From NCBI GenBank assembly GCA_017744915.1, contig JAGIAH010000014.1:27168-91167 (forward strand): DNA of 64,000 nucleotides. Reading direction: 5' to 3'. This document shows, one piece after another, positions 1 to 7,915 of this stretch. The notes beneath the pieces are model-generated. The model made no database searches. It saw only the letters and a list, made by a program, of their open reading frames with translations, and was not told the origin of the DNA. The translations under genes and the position numbers were made by a program. Each line of letters opens with the position of its first letter. The first letter of the stretch is position 1. The DNA comes from Agrobacterium tumefaciens (GTDB lineage Bacteria; Pseudomonadota; Alphaproteobacteria; Rhizobiales; Rhizobiaceae).

Positions 1-490
1 GCCACACCATCAGGGCGCGGCTGAGGACAAGGGCGGCGATCAGGCAGGCAGCGGCGGTTTTTCCGGGCAGGGTCTCGATCAGCGACGCAAGCGCTGTGGC
101 ACGCAGTGCAAAGGACAGAACCATGGCGATGGTGCCATAGCTGCCGATGCGGCTGTCCTTCATTATCTCCAGCATGCGGGCCTTGTCCTTGCCGCTGCCG
201 AAACCGTCGGCCATGTCGGCCAGCCCGTCCTCATGCAATGCGCCGGTGATGAGCGCCGTCAGGCCGATGGCGAGCCAGCCCGTGAGCTGCGGCGAGGCAT
301 CGAAGCCGGCGAAAATCACCACCAGGAAAGCGGCGGGCAGGGCGATCAGCAGGCCGGCGGCGGGAAAGGTCCGTGCAGTGCGACGCATGGAGGTGCCGTC
401 GGTATCTTCGAAAAACCGGGAAGGAACCGGCAGGCGGCTGAGAAAGGCAACGGAATGCATGACATCTGTTATAAAATCCCCGGCCTTCAT
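1..490 (-). CDS. cobS: Adenosylcobinamide-GDP ribazoletransferase (cobalamin synthase), 3' end missing
   Basis: CobS joins adenosylcobinamide-GDP to alpha-ribazole (phosphate) at the inner membrane, the last assembly step of the cobalamin nucleotide loop. The first 163 residues are present and the C-terminus lies beyond the left edge. Family signatures are visible: HEDGLADMADG at about 86-96, an acidic metal/phosphate motif, and KDSRIGSYG at about 111-119. Hydrophobic segments near 44-62, 70-84 and 120-137 fit the polytopic membrane fold. The ATG at 490 gives the usual N-terminus with the SRLPVPSRFF stretch. It is divergent from cobT, which makes or activates the lower ligand, with about 150 bases between the starts. 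I saw no clear B12 riboswitch in that gap. Confidence 0.93.
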   Translation of the reverse strand, partial: MKAGDFITDVMHSVAFLSRLPVPSRFFEDTDGTSMRRTARTFPAAGLLIALPAAFLVVIFAGFDASPQLTGWLAIGLTALITGALHEDGLADMADGFGSGKDKARMLEIMKDSRIGSYGTIAMVLSFALRATALASLIETLPGKTAAACLIAALVLSRALMVW

Positions 491-642
491 GCTCTCTCCG
501 TTGCAGTCGCTGCATTTCCGGTTGTTCCGCGGCGCATCCGCGATTATGAGAGGCGCAACAAAGACCGATTTGCCGGAAAACACAAGTTCCGGACGCATGA
601 GCCGATGCGAAAGCCAACCCGGCGATGAGAGAGACAGATATC

Positions 643-1677
643 ATGAGCATGAGCGGATTGCCCTTCGATGATTTCCGCGCGCTGTTGCGCGAGCTTCCCG
701 GCCCGGACACGCACGCGCTTGTGGCGGCCAAGGAGCGCAATGCGCAGCTGACCAAGCCTGCCGGCTCGCTCGGTCGTCTCGAGGAAATCGCCATGTGGCT
801 GGCCGCCTGGTCCGGCCGTTCGCCCGCCGTCACCCGTCCGCTGGTGGCGATCTTCGCCGGCAATCACGGCGTCACCCGCCATGGCGTCACGCCTTATCCG
901 ACGTCGGTTACCCAGCAGATGGTAGAGAATTTTGCAGCTGGCGGCGCGGCGATCAACCAGATCTGCGTTGCCAATGATCTCGGCCTGAAAATCTTCGACC
1001 TGGCGCTCGATTATCCGACCGGCGACATCACCTGTGAGCCGGCCCTTTCGGAGCGTGACTGCGCCGCCACCATGGCCTTTGGCATGGAGGCGATTGCCGG
1101 CGGTACCGATCTTCTCTGCGTTGGTGAAATGGGCATTGGCAACACCACGATTGCCGCCGCGATCAATCTGGCGCTCTATGGCGGCACGGCGGAAGAATGG
1201 ACCGGTCCCGGCACGGGTTCGGAAGGTGAGGTCATGGCCCGCAAGATCGCGGCGGTTAAGGCTGCGGTGGAATTCCACAAGGACCACCTGTCCGATCCGC
1301 TGGAAATCATGCGCCGTCTCGGCGGGCGTGAGATTGCGGCAATTGCCGGCGCCATTCTGGCCGCCCGCGTGCAGCGCATCCCCGTTCTGATTGACGGTTA
1401 TGTGGCAACGGCCGCTGCCGCTCTCCTGAAGGCCGCCAATTCTTCGGCGCTGGACCATTGCCTCATCGGCCATGTCTCGGGTGAGCCGGGTCATCTTGCC
1501 GCCATCGAAAAGCTCGGCAAGACACCACTTCTGGCGCTTGGCATGCGGCTCGGTGAAGGCACCGGTGCAGCACTTGCCGCCGGCATCGTCAAGGCCGCTG
1601 CCGCCTGCCATTCCGGCATGGCGACCTTCGAAGCGGCGGGTGTGGACACCCGCATCAGCTCCCGCACCGACCATTGA
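643..1677 (+). CDS. cobT: Nicotinate-nucleotide--dimethylbenzimidazole phosphoribosyltransferase
   Basis: CobT transfers phosphoribose from nicotinate mononucleotide to 5,6-dimethylbenzimidazole, giving alpha-ribazole phosphate for the CobS step. The 344-residue protein has the family landmarks: GNHGVTRHGVTPYP, a glycine-rich ENFAAGGAAINQ, GEMGIGNTTIAAA, and a C-terminal EGTGAALA with the conserved Glu. I chose the ATG at 643 (MSMSGLPF) because the GAGAGA run ends about 10 bases upstream. An in-frame ATG at 625 lies on that purine run itself and has no ribosome site of its own. dgkA follows 8 bases after the stop, so the two are probably cotranscribed. Confidence 0.96.
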   Translation: MSMSGLPFDDFRALLRELPGPDTHALVAAKERNAQLTKPAGSLGRLEEIAMWLAAWSGRSPAVTRPLVAIFAGNHGVTRHGVTPYPTSVTQQMVENFAAGGAAINQICVANDLGLKIFDLALDYPTGDITCEPALSERDCAATMAFGMEAIAGGTDLLCVGEMGIGNTTIAAAINLALYGGTAEEWTGPGTGSEGEVMARKIAAVKAAVEFHKDHLSDPLEIMRRLGGREIAAIAGAILAARVQRIPVLIDGYVATAAAALLKAANSSALDHCLIGHVSGEPGHLAAIEKLGKTPLLALGMRLGEGTGAALAAGIVKAAAACHSGMATFEAAGVDTRISSRTDH

Positions 1678-1685
1678 GGCCGAAG

Positions 1686-2090
1686 ATGGACGTGACGCCG
1701 CAAAAGAAGCAACCGGAACCCGCCTTTCGCAAGGAAAAAGGCTGGCGGCATCTTTTTGCCGCCGCCCGTTATTCCGTGCAGGGGCTTGGCCGGTTGTGGC
1801 AGGAAGCGGCGTTCCGCCACGAAGTTTTGGCCTTTGGCGTCGGGCTCGCCCTGCTTCTGGTGATCGGCGCGCCCTTTGCGCATCTTCTCACCTTCACGGT
1901 ATTGATGCTGCTTCTGTTTTCGGTCGAGGCACTGAATACGGCGATCGAGGAGCTGGTGGACCGCATTTCGCCGGAAATCTCCTCCGTCGGGCGGCATGCC
2001 AAGGACCTCGGCTCCTTCGCCGTCTTCTGCCTTTTGTTGGCCAACGGATTTTTCGTGCTCTATTCGCTGGTGGCGACGCTGTTCTTCTGA
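1686..2090 (+). CDS. dgkA: Diacylglycerol kinase (prokaryotic DgkA type)
   Basis: This small integral membrane kinase phosphorylates diacylglycerol to phosphatidic acid, recycling lipid released for example during periplasmic glucan synthesis. The 134-residue protein has three hydrophobic segments (about 46-62, 66-80, 110-132) and the DgkA signature EALNTAIEELVDRISPE at 81-97, followed by GRHAKDLGS. The ATG at 1686 has GAGG six bases upstream; an earlier TTG overlapping the cobT stop is less likely. The stop is only one base from the stop of the convergent histidine kinase gene, and no hairpin separates them. Confidence 0.93.
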   Translation: MDVTPQKKQPEPAFRKEKGWRHLFAAARYSVQGLGRLWQEAAFRHEVLAFGVGLALLLVIGAPFAHLLTFTVLMLLLFSVEALNTAIEELVDRISPEISSVGRHAKDLGSFAVFCLLLANGFFVLYSLVATLFF

Positions 2091-2091
2091 T

Positions 2092-3627
2092 TTACGCGAA
2101 GGACCGGCGGCGCGGCTGGACGGCGTGGGTTTCTTCCACCGCCGGCAGGCTTTGCAGCACGCGCTTTGCCGGCAGGATGGCGATGCCTTCGGTGCCTTCA
2201 CGCAGTTTCGATTTCAGGATGAACTGGCCATCATGCTTGGCGAGGATGGCTTGAACGATGGGCAGGCCAAGGCCCGTTCCCTGTTCCGCGCTTTTGATCG
2301 CGATCGATCCCTGGCCGAAGGCCGAGAGCACCACGGGGATTTCGTCCTCGGGAATGCCGGGGCCATTATCCCTGATCGACACATATTGCCCGCCGCCCGC
2401 AGTCCAGCCCGCCTTCACCAGAATCTCGCCGCCCTGCGGGGTGAATTTCACGGCATTGGAAAGCAGGTTGAGAATGACCTGACGGATGGATTTTTCATCG
2501 GCCCAGACCTGCGGCAGGCTGGTTTCGAACTGTTGGGAAATCCTGATGTTCTTGGCGCGGGCGCGCAGCTGGATCATGCCGATGCAATCCTCGGCGATTT
2601 CCAGCATGGAGATGGATTCCTCGTTGAGATCGTAGCGACCGGCCTCAATACGCGACAGGTCGAGGATTTCGTTGATGAGATCGAGCAGATGCTGGCCGGA
2701 GCGATGGATATCGCCGGAATATTCCTTGTAGAGCGGATTGTTGAGCGGGCCGAGCACCTCTGACGACATGACCTCGGAAAAGCCGAGAATAGCGTTGAGC
2801 GGGGTTCTGAGTTCATGCGACATGGAAGCGAGAAAACGTGATTTCGCCAGATTGGCCTCTTCGGCGCGCCGCCGCGCTTCGTCGGAAACGGAATTGGCGA
2901 CTTCGAGTTCGGCGATCAGGTCGTCCTTCTCCGTCTGCGAGGAGAGGAGCTTGACGCTGGTCTGGTAAAGCCGGCTGGTGATGCGATGACAGAAAAGGAT
3001 CGCCATGCCGAACATCAGCGCAAGACCGACATCGAAGGGATCGCGCGAGATGGCCGAGGTCATGCACAGCGCCGCCAGAACTGGCAGGAAGGTCACGAAG
3101 GTTGCGCGCCGCAGCATGAAACCGGCCATGGCGGTCAGCGAAAGCGCGATCAGCAGCGTCGAGCCCTTGAAGAAAAGCACGAGTGTCGGGTCGTTGCGCA
3201 CCGGCTCGACCAGTGCGAACATGGCCCAGGCGCAGCCGATGAGGATCTGAACGCCGAGAAAGAGGTTTTTCCAATGCTGGAGATTTTCGGCCGTGATCTC
3301 CTGTTTCGCCGCCCGCTTGGCCAGCAGCAGGGATATGGCATGGAAGCTCAGCGCGATCAGCGACCAGAGGATCAAACCGATGTCGCGGGTGATATAGAGG
3401 CCGATGATGGAGGCAAGCACGATAAAAAGCGGCATGATCATCGCGCCCTGAAGGGTCTCGGCGATGTGCATGGTCAGCATTTCGCGTTCATAGGCGTCGC
3501 TAGCGCCGGCCCCCTGCTGCAGGCGTTCACGCGTCGTCTTCACCGTGTCGAAAACCGCCTTGTTACGGTGTTTTCTCGACCGGTCGACGATGATCTTGTC
3601 GGTGGACGTGCTGACGCTTTTACTCAT
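2092..3627 (-). CDS. PleC/DivJ-type (PdhS-like) membrane sensor histidine kinase, possibly PdhS2
   Basis: This is a 511-residue inner-membrane histidine kinase. The N-terminal 60 residues look cytoplasmic. Five or six hydrophobic segments lie between about 62 and 214, then a coiled linker (230-262), a HisKA domain with phospho-acceptor His271 (HELRTPLNAI), and an HATPase_c domain with N-box NLLSNAVKF at about 387, DNGPGIP at 420 and GTGLGL at 450. The stretch after the His box (GFSEVM, LGPL, YKEYSGDIHRSGQHLL) is typical of the PleC/DivJ kinases that act on DivK and control the CtrA cell-cycle pathway in alphaproteobacteria. Its place among recA-region genes suggests Agrobacterium PdhS2, but that is inference. 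The gene is monocistronic and convergent with dgkA. Confidence 0.9.
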   Translation of the reverse strand: MSKSVSTSTDKIIVDRSRKHRNKAVFDTVKTTRERLQQGAGASDAYEREMLTMHIAETLQGAMIMPLFIVLASIIGLYITRDIGLILWSLIALSFHAISLLLAKRAAKQEITAENLQHWKNLFLGVQILIGCAWAMFALVEPVRNDPTLVLFFKGSTLLIALSLTAMAGFMLRRATFVTFLPVLAALCMTSAISRDPFDVGLALMFGMAILFCHRITSRLYQTSVKLLSSQTEKDDLIAELEVANSVSDEARRRAEEANLAKSRFLASMSHELRTPLNAILGFSEVMSSEVLGPLNNPLYKEYSGDIHRSGQHLLDLINEILDLSRIEAGRYDLNEESISMLEIAEDCIGMIQLRARAKNIRISQQFETSLPQVWADEKSIRQVILNLLSNAVKFTPQGGEILVKAGWTAGGGQYVSIRDNGPGIPEDEIPVVLSAFGQGSIAIKSAEQGTGLGLPIVQAILAKHDGQFILKSKLREGTEGIAILPAKRVLQSLPAVEETHAVQPRRRSFA

Positions 3628-3734
3628 TGTTACAACGCGAGTGACATGAACCCTTGCAGGCTACGCCCAAAATCTTAAGAAGATGCTGCCGTGAAAGGAT
3701 TTGTTTGCCATTTCTGACAAGGGTTTGTTGTGAC

Positions 3735-4328
3735 ATGAGACGAAATGGAGGCAGGCGCGGGCGTTTTTCGGCCTTTCGCGATGGCGGGCTTTTTCTCGCC
3801 ACGGTTTTTCTCGGTATTCTCATCGCCGCCAAGCTGGACCAGATCAACAGCGAAACCTATGTCGGCCGTTTCTTCGTGATCGATGGCGACACGCTGTCAA
3901 AGGGCGAAGACCGGTTCCGGCTGCTCGGCATCGATGCGCCGGAGCTTGCGCAGACGTGCCTGCGCGGCGGTGGGAGCTGGCCTTGTGGTGAAGAGGCGCG
4001 CCGTGTGCTGCAACGGCTGGCCGGCGCTCGGGATTTTTCCTGTTCCGGCAGCTCGAGGGACCGTTACGGACGGCTGCTGGTTTATTGTTCCGCGGGCGGC
4101 AGGGATGTTTCCTCGGAAATGGTGTCGGCGGGTTTTGCCGTTGCCTCCGGTTATTTCCAGTTTTCAAGCGAACAGGCGGCGGCCCGCCGGCAGGCGCGGG
4201 GCATCTGGGCGGGCGAATTCGAAAAGCCGTCGCAATGGCGGCGCGAGCATCGGGCGGCGGATATCGAGACGCCGGCAGCGGGTTTCCTGACCATCATTCG
4301 CCATCTTCTGGGGTGGAACCATGGCTGA
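3735..4328 (+). CDS. Membrane-anchored thermonuclease-like (SNase) protein
   Basis: The 197-residue protein has one N-terminal hydrophobic segment (about 19-33) that should act as a membrane anchor or uncleaved signal, then a staphylococcal-nuclease fold. Catalytic landmarks are VIDGDTL at 48-54, RLLGIDAPE at 62-70 and RDRYGRLLV at 108-116, matching the Asp/Arg/Glu positions of the family. It probably cleaves DNA or RNA outside the cytoplasm using Ca2+. The ATG at 3735 is preferred because upstream in-frame starts add a basic, cysteine-rich segment unlike the family. Its last 8 bases overlap the start of the uracil-DNA glycosylase gene, so the two are translationally coupled. Confidence 0.85.
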   Translation: MRRNGGRRGRFSAFRDGGLFLATVFLGILIAAKLDQINSETYVGRFFVIDGDTLSKGEDRFRLLGIDAPELAQTCLRGGGSWPCGEEARRVLQRLAGARDFSCSGSSRDRYGRLLVYCSAGGRDVSSEMVSAGFAVASGYFQFSSEQAAARRQARGIWAGEFEKPSQWRREHRAADIETPAAGFLTIIRHLLGWNHG

Positions 4329-4962
4329 GCCGGATCTGCTAGATGACGGGCTGGATGGGCTGCGCGGCGAGATCGCCCGCTGCCGTCTCTGTCGTGACAA
4401 GCCGCTCAAGGGAATGGCCGATCGCCTGCCGCACGAACCGCGGCCGGTGGTCGTCATGTCGAAGAAGGCCCGCATCCTGATTGCCGGGCAGGCGCCGGGG
4501 TTGCGCGTGCACGAAACCGGGCTGCCCTTCAACGATGCTTCCGGCGACAGGTTGCGGCAGTGGCTGAATGTCGACCGGGAGACATTTTACGATCGCGATC
4601 GTTTTGCCATCGTGCCAATGGGGTTCTGTTTTCCCGGTTATGACGAAAGTGGCAGCGACCTGCCGCCACGACGTGAATGTGCGCCGCACTGGCGGGAGCG
4701 GGTGATGGTGGCGATGCCGCAGGTGGAGCTGATCCTCGCCGTAGGCCAATATGCGCAGGCTTTTCACCTGGGCGAAAAACGACGCAAAACCATGACCGAA
4801 ACCGTGCATGACTGGCGCAGCTACCTCCATGCCAATTCCGGCCCCGGCATTTTTCCCCTGCCGCATCCAAGCTGGCGCAACACCGGCTGGCTGAAAAAGA
4901 ACCCGTGGTTCACCGAGGAATTGCTTCCGGTTCTGTGGCAACATGTGGAAATGCGGATTTAG
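4321..4962 (+). CDS. Uracil-DNA glycosylase family protein
   Basis: The 213-residue protein belongs to the uracil-DNA glycosylase superfamily: ILIAGQAPGLRVHETG at about 53-67 fits the GxxPG uracil-binding motif, and LPHPSWRNTGW at about 180-190 fits the HPS motif of the leucine loop. Cysteines at 21, 24, 103 and 120 show the CxxC...C-x16-C spacing known from family 4/5 enzymes that carry a 4Fe-4S cluster, so cluster binding is likely though not shown. It should remove uracil or a related damaged base from DNA. It starts inside the preceding nuclease gene. Confidence 0.86.
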   Translation: MAEPDLLDDGLDGLRGEIARCRLCRDKPLKGMADRLPHEPRPVVVMSKKARILIAGQAPGLRVHETGLPFNDASGDRLRQWLNVDRETFYDRDRFAIVPMGFCFPGYDESGSDLPPRRECAPHWRERVMVAMPQVELILAVGQYAQAFHLGEKRRKTMTETVHDWRSYLHANSGPGIFPLPHPSWRNTGWLKKNPWFTEELLPVLWQHVEMRI

Positions 4963-5032
4963 TGAAACAATTTTCTGTTTTTCTGCAAAAATTAGTGTAT
5001 TGAAAGGAAATTAATTCAGGAGGATAGACGCA

Positions 5033-5521
5033 TTGGATCGCCTTGACCGTAAGATTTTGCGCATTTTGCAAGAGGATTCCACACTGGCCGTCGCTGACCT
5101 TGCGAAGAAGGTCGGCCTTTCCACAACGCCCTGTTGGCGGCGCATCCAGAAGATGGAAGAGGATGGCGTCATCCGCCGGCGTGTGGCGCTGCTCGATCCG
5201 GGCAAGGTCAACACCAAGGTCACGGTTTTCGTCTCCATCCGCACTGCTTCCCATTCCATCGAATGGCTGAAGCGTTTCTCCGAGGTGGTGTCCGAGTTTC
5301 CTGAAGTCGTGGAATTTTATCGCATGAGCGGCGATGTCGATTATCTGCTGCGCGTCGTCGTGCCGGATATTGCCGCCTATGACGCCTTCTACAAGCGGAT
5401 GATCGCCAAGATCGAAATCCGCGACGTCTCGTCCGCCTTCGCGATGGAACAGATCAAATATACGACGGAACTGCCGCTCGACTATATGCTGCTGGATAAC
5501 CCGAAATCCGGCGAAGAGTGA
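5033..5521 (+). CDS. Lrp/AsnC family transcriptional regulator
   Basis: The 162-residue protein has an N-terminal winged HTH (about 3-60, with LDRKILRILQEDS and the recognition helix around STTPCWRRIQKME) and a C-terminal RAM/AsnC ligand-binding domain (about 70-150, with the SGDVDYLLRVVV core). It probably senses an amino acid and controls its metabolism or transport. The start is a TTG at 5033, supported by a full AGGAGG nine bases upstream and by the exact family N-terminus (MDRLDRKIL). It is followed by a strong terminator. The effector cannot be told from the sequence. Confidence 0.92.
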   Translation: MDRLDRKILRILQEDSTLAVADLAKKVGLSTTPCWRRIQKMEEDGVIRRRVALLDPGKVNTKVTVFVSIRTASHSIEWLKRFSEVVSEFPEVVEFYRMSGDVDYLLRVVVPDIAAYDAFYKRMIAKIEIRDVSSAFAMEQIKYTTELPLDYMLLDNPKSGEE

Positions 5522-5547
5522 TCCGCTGCCAATCCGGTTTTTGAGCA

Positions 5548-5580
5548 ATGCCCTTTCCGGTCGTCGGGAAGGGCATTTTT
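5548..5580 (+). terminator. Rho-independent terminator of the lrp-type gene
   Basis: An 11-bp stem (5548-5558 with 5566-5576, ATGCCCTTTCC pairing with GGGAAGGGCAT, one mismatch-free arm) has a 7-base loop and runs into a T-tract. It lies 27 bases after the regulator's stop codon. Confidence 0.88.
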
Positions 5581-5687
5581 CGTTTTGTGGGTTTCGGTGA
5601 CGGAAAGTCGAATCTCTTCAAGCCGCTGGGCGGAGTTGATGAGATATTGATTCAGCAAAGCGGGTTCGTCGCATTGAAACGAGCCTC

Positions 5688-5732
5688 CGCGGCATCTTTC
5701 TTCTCCCCGGCGGGGAGAAGAAAGATGCCGCG
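5688..5732. repeat. Perfect 21-bp inverted repeat, rhizobial palindromic unit
   Basis: The arms 5688-5708 and 5712-5732 are exact reverse complements separated by only GGC. The core, CTTCTCCCC...GGGGAGAAG, is the kind of short palindromic unit repeated between genes in Agrobacterium and Rhizobium. It sits 8 bases from the stop of the methyltransferase gene, between it and the convergent Lrp gene, so it may also stop transcription or protect transcript ends. Confidence 0.8.
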
Positions 5733-5740
5733 ACGCCGCC

Positions 5741-6565
5741 TCAGCCCTTGAGCTTGGCGATAATCAGATGGCCCGGCGTGGGGTTGCCGTCCTGCATGCG
5801 CACATTGATGTCGGTGACCTCGACGACCTCGAAACCGGTCGCGGCCAGTCTTTCCCGGACATAGGTTTCCGCATGGGCGAAACGCTGGTGCGGGCCGACC
5901 ATATAGGGGCGGCCGGCCATGATGTCTTCGGGCAGGGTTTCCGAAGAGAAGATCAAGAGACCGCCGGCATTGAGGTTTTCGGCGGCGCCGAAAAACAGCG
6001 GCTCCAGTGCGCCGAGATAGGGCAACACATCAGTGGCGGTGATGATGTCGAAGGGCTCGTCGTCGTTGTCCTCGAGGAAGTCCTCGGCTTCGGCGACATA
6101 GAGCGTCTCGTAGAGATCCTTCTCATGGGCGATCTCGACCATGTTTTCGGAAATGTCGATGCCGGTGATGTCGTCAGCCATATCGCGCAGCGCCTCACCG
6201 GTGAGGCCGGTGCCGCAACCGAGATCGAGCAGGCGCTTGAAGGGGCCGAGGTTCAGTGTCTGCAGCCGCTGGCGCACCATCATCGGCACGGCGTAACCGA
6301 GCTGTTCGACAAGAATATCCTCGAAGGCTTCGGCGTGCTGGTCGAACAGGGTTTCGACGTAAGCGTCGGGCGCTTTCGACGGCTGTTCGCCCCGGCCCAT
6401 GGCGGCGATGCGCACGGCCGCGCCGCCGTGGTCTTCCGGATCGATGGCCAGAACTTCCTCGTAGGCCTTCACCGCCGCGTCCACATCGCCGGCTTTTTCG
6501 AGCGCGAGTGCACGGTTATACGCCTCGGCAAGCGCCTCTTCGTCGATCTTCTGGTTCTTCGTCAT
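5741..6565 (-). CDS. TPR-containing class I SAM-dependent methyltransferase
   Basis: The 274-residue protein starts with a TPR-like helical pair (about 10-45, LAEAYNRALALEKAGDVDAA) followed by a Rossmann methyltransferase domain with motif I LLDLGCGTG at 112-120, an acidic motif ITGIDIS at about 133-139, and ITATDVLPYLG as motif IV. Residues around 70-100 (DQHAEAFEDILVEQLGY) are typical of the predicted TPR-methyltransferases of alphaproteobacteria. The substrate is unknown. It appears monocistronic, and a perfect palindrome lies just past its stop. Confidence 0.88.
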   Translation of the reverse strand: MTKNQKIDEEALAEAYNRALALEKAGDVDAAVKAYEEVLAIDPEDHGGAAVRIAAMGRGEQPSKAPDAYVETLFDQHAEAFEDILVEQLGYAVPMMVRQRLQTLNLGPFKRLLDLGCGTGLTGEALRDMADDITGIDISENMVEIAHEKDLYETLYVAEAEDFLEDNDDEPFDIITATDVLPYLGALEPLFFGAAENLNAGGLLIFSSETLPEDIMAGRPYMVGPHQRFAHAETYVRERLAATGFEVVEVTDINVRMQDGNPTPGHLIIAKLKG

Positions 6566-6649
6566 CGTGCCTTATCCGTCAGCATCTTCAGTTGAGGTTT
6601 GCTGTAAGCCGCATCGGGGACGGGCGCAATGTTTATGTGGCGCGACGCA

Positions 6650-6937
6650 TCAGTGGATGATGAACTCCCCTTTGAGCGCACGCCATTCCTGCGCCGAGAT
6701 CACCTGCCGGTGCACGTAGCGGACGGAGTGCAAAGGCCCGTCGAGCTTTTCCTGCCAGAATTTGAGGAAGCCGTGCATTTCGGGGAAGTCCGGGGCGAGA
6801 TCATAGTCCTGCCAGACATAGGTCTGGAGAACCAGCGGATGGTCCGGCAGGCGGTAAAATATCTGGGCGGTGGTGAGGCCGTAGCCTCTCAGCATCATTT
6901 CCATGTCCTTGTTCATGACGGCGGTTCCCGTATCCAT
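6650..6937 (-). CDS. Usg-like small conserved protein
   Basis: The 95-residue soluble protein matches the Usg-like family of alphaproteobacteria: GYGLTTAQIFYRLPDHP, LQTYVWQDYDLAPDFP and LDGPLHSVRYVHRQ are family hallmarks. The name comes from an ORF upstream of trpF in other proteobacteria; the function is unknown. The start is uncertain: ATG 6937 is used here, but ATG 6916 or 6904 would also leave the conserved part intact, and none has a strong ribosome site. Confidence 0.8.
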   Translation of the reverse strand: MDTGTAVMNKDMEMMLRGYGLTTAQIFYRLPDHPLVLQTYVWQDYDLAPDFPEMHGFLKFWQEKLDGPLHSVRYVHRQVISAQEWRALKGEFIIH

Positions 6938-7084
6938 GATTGCCGATCACAGCATTGCCGCTGTATCGAATATGGGAACACGACAGGGTTAATCCAAGCT
7001 TGCCAAAGGCGTGGACTGTCACAAAATATTTATATTTTTCAAAATGTTGGCAGCCGCTCTTGATGAGTGCTGCCAATGTTTCGC

Positions 7085-7915
7085 CTAGCGTTTGAGGTGG
7101 CGCGTCAGGCGGGCCTCAAGCCATGCCCAGACATGCCGCAGCGTTTCGACGATCGTCAGATAGAAGATCGCGGCCCAGAGATAGGCCTGATAATCGAAGG
7201 TGCGGGAAAAGGCGTAACGGGTCTGCCCCATCAGATCGAAGACCGTGACGATGGAGACCACCGCCGAACCCTTGATCATCAGGATGATCTCGTTGCCATA
7301 GGGACGCAGCGCCACGATGAGCGCCTGCGGCAGGATGATCTTGCGGAAGGTGACGAGTTTCGACAGGCCGAGCGAGGCCGCACCCTCATGCTGGCCGCGC
7401 GGCACGCTGCGGATGGCGCCGCGCAGGATTTCCGCCTGATAGGCCGCCGTGTTGAGGGTGAGCGACAGCAGGCCGCAATACCAGGCCTCGCGGAAGAACC
7501 ACCACAGGCCAACGGTCTCCAGCCCCTGGCGGAAGCTGCCGAGGCCGTAATAGATCAGGAAAAGCTGCGCCAGAAGCGGCGTGCTGCGGAAGACATAGAC
7601 ATAGGCATAGGCCAGCGCGCCGAGGACGCGATTTTCCGACATGCGGGCAAAGGCGATCGGCACGGAAAGAATGGCGCCGAGAATGATCGAACTGCCGACG
7701 AGGGTGATGGTGGTGATGAGACCATCGATATAGCGCGGCCCGTAACGCTCGAACTTGTCCCAGTCCCAGCCTTCGATCATGGCGAAGATCAGCCCTGCGG
7801 CGAGCAGCGCCCAGAGCGCGATGACGGCCATGCCGACGATGCGCGAAATATTGAGCGGCTTGTCCGCAACGACGGGCGCGGGGCGTGGCGGAATGAGTTC
7901 CTGAATATGGCTCAT
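7085..7915 (-). CDS. Polar amino acid ABC transporter permease (HisM/ArtM type)
   Basis: The 276-residue inner-membrane permease has about five or six transmembrane segments (first at 25-46) after a proline-rich cytoplasmic N-terminus. The EAA loop that docks the ATPase is seen as EGAASLGLSKLVTFRKIILPQA in the C-terminal half. TLVGSSIILGAILSVPIAFAR and VFRSTPLLAQLFLIYYG are typical of HisM/QM permeases for polar amino acids such as arginine, histidine or opines. Its start overlaps the stop of the next permease by 4 bases, showing translational coupling. Confidence 0.93.
   Translation of the reverse strand: MSHIQELIPPRPAPVVADKPLNISRIVGMAVIALWALLAAGLIFAMIEGWDWDKFERYGPRYIDGLITTITLVGSSIILGAILSVPIAFARMSENRVLGALAYAYVYVFRSTPLLAQLFLIYYGLGSFRQGLETVGLWWFFREAWYCGLLSLTLNTAAYQAEILRGAIRSVPRGQHEGAASLGLSKLVTFRKIILPQALIVALRPYGNEIILMIKGSAVVSIVTVFDLMGQTRYAFSRTFDYQAYLWAAIFYLTIVETLRHVWAWLEARLTRHLKR

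Noticed and set aside
491..642. Possible cobalamin riboswitch between cobS and cobT
   Set aside because: The gap is short for this riboswitch and no clear B12-box was seen.
3654..3734. Upstream in-frame extension of the nuclease gene
   Set aside because: It would add a basic, cysteine-rich segment before the membrane anchor and lies in the divergent promoter space of the kinase gene.
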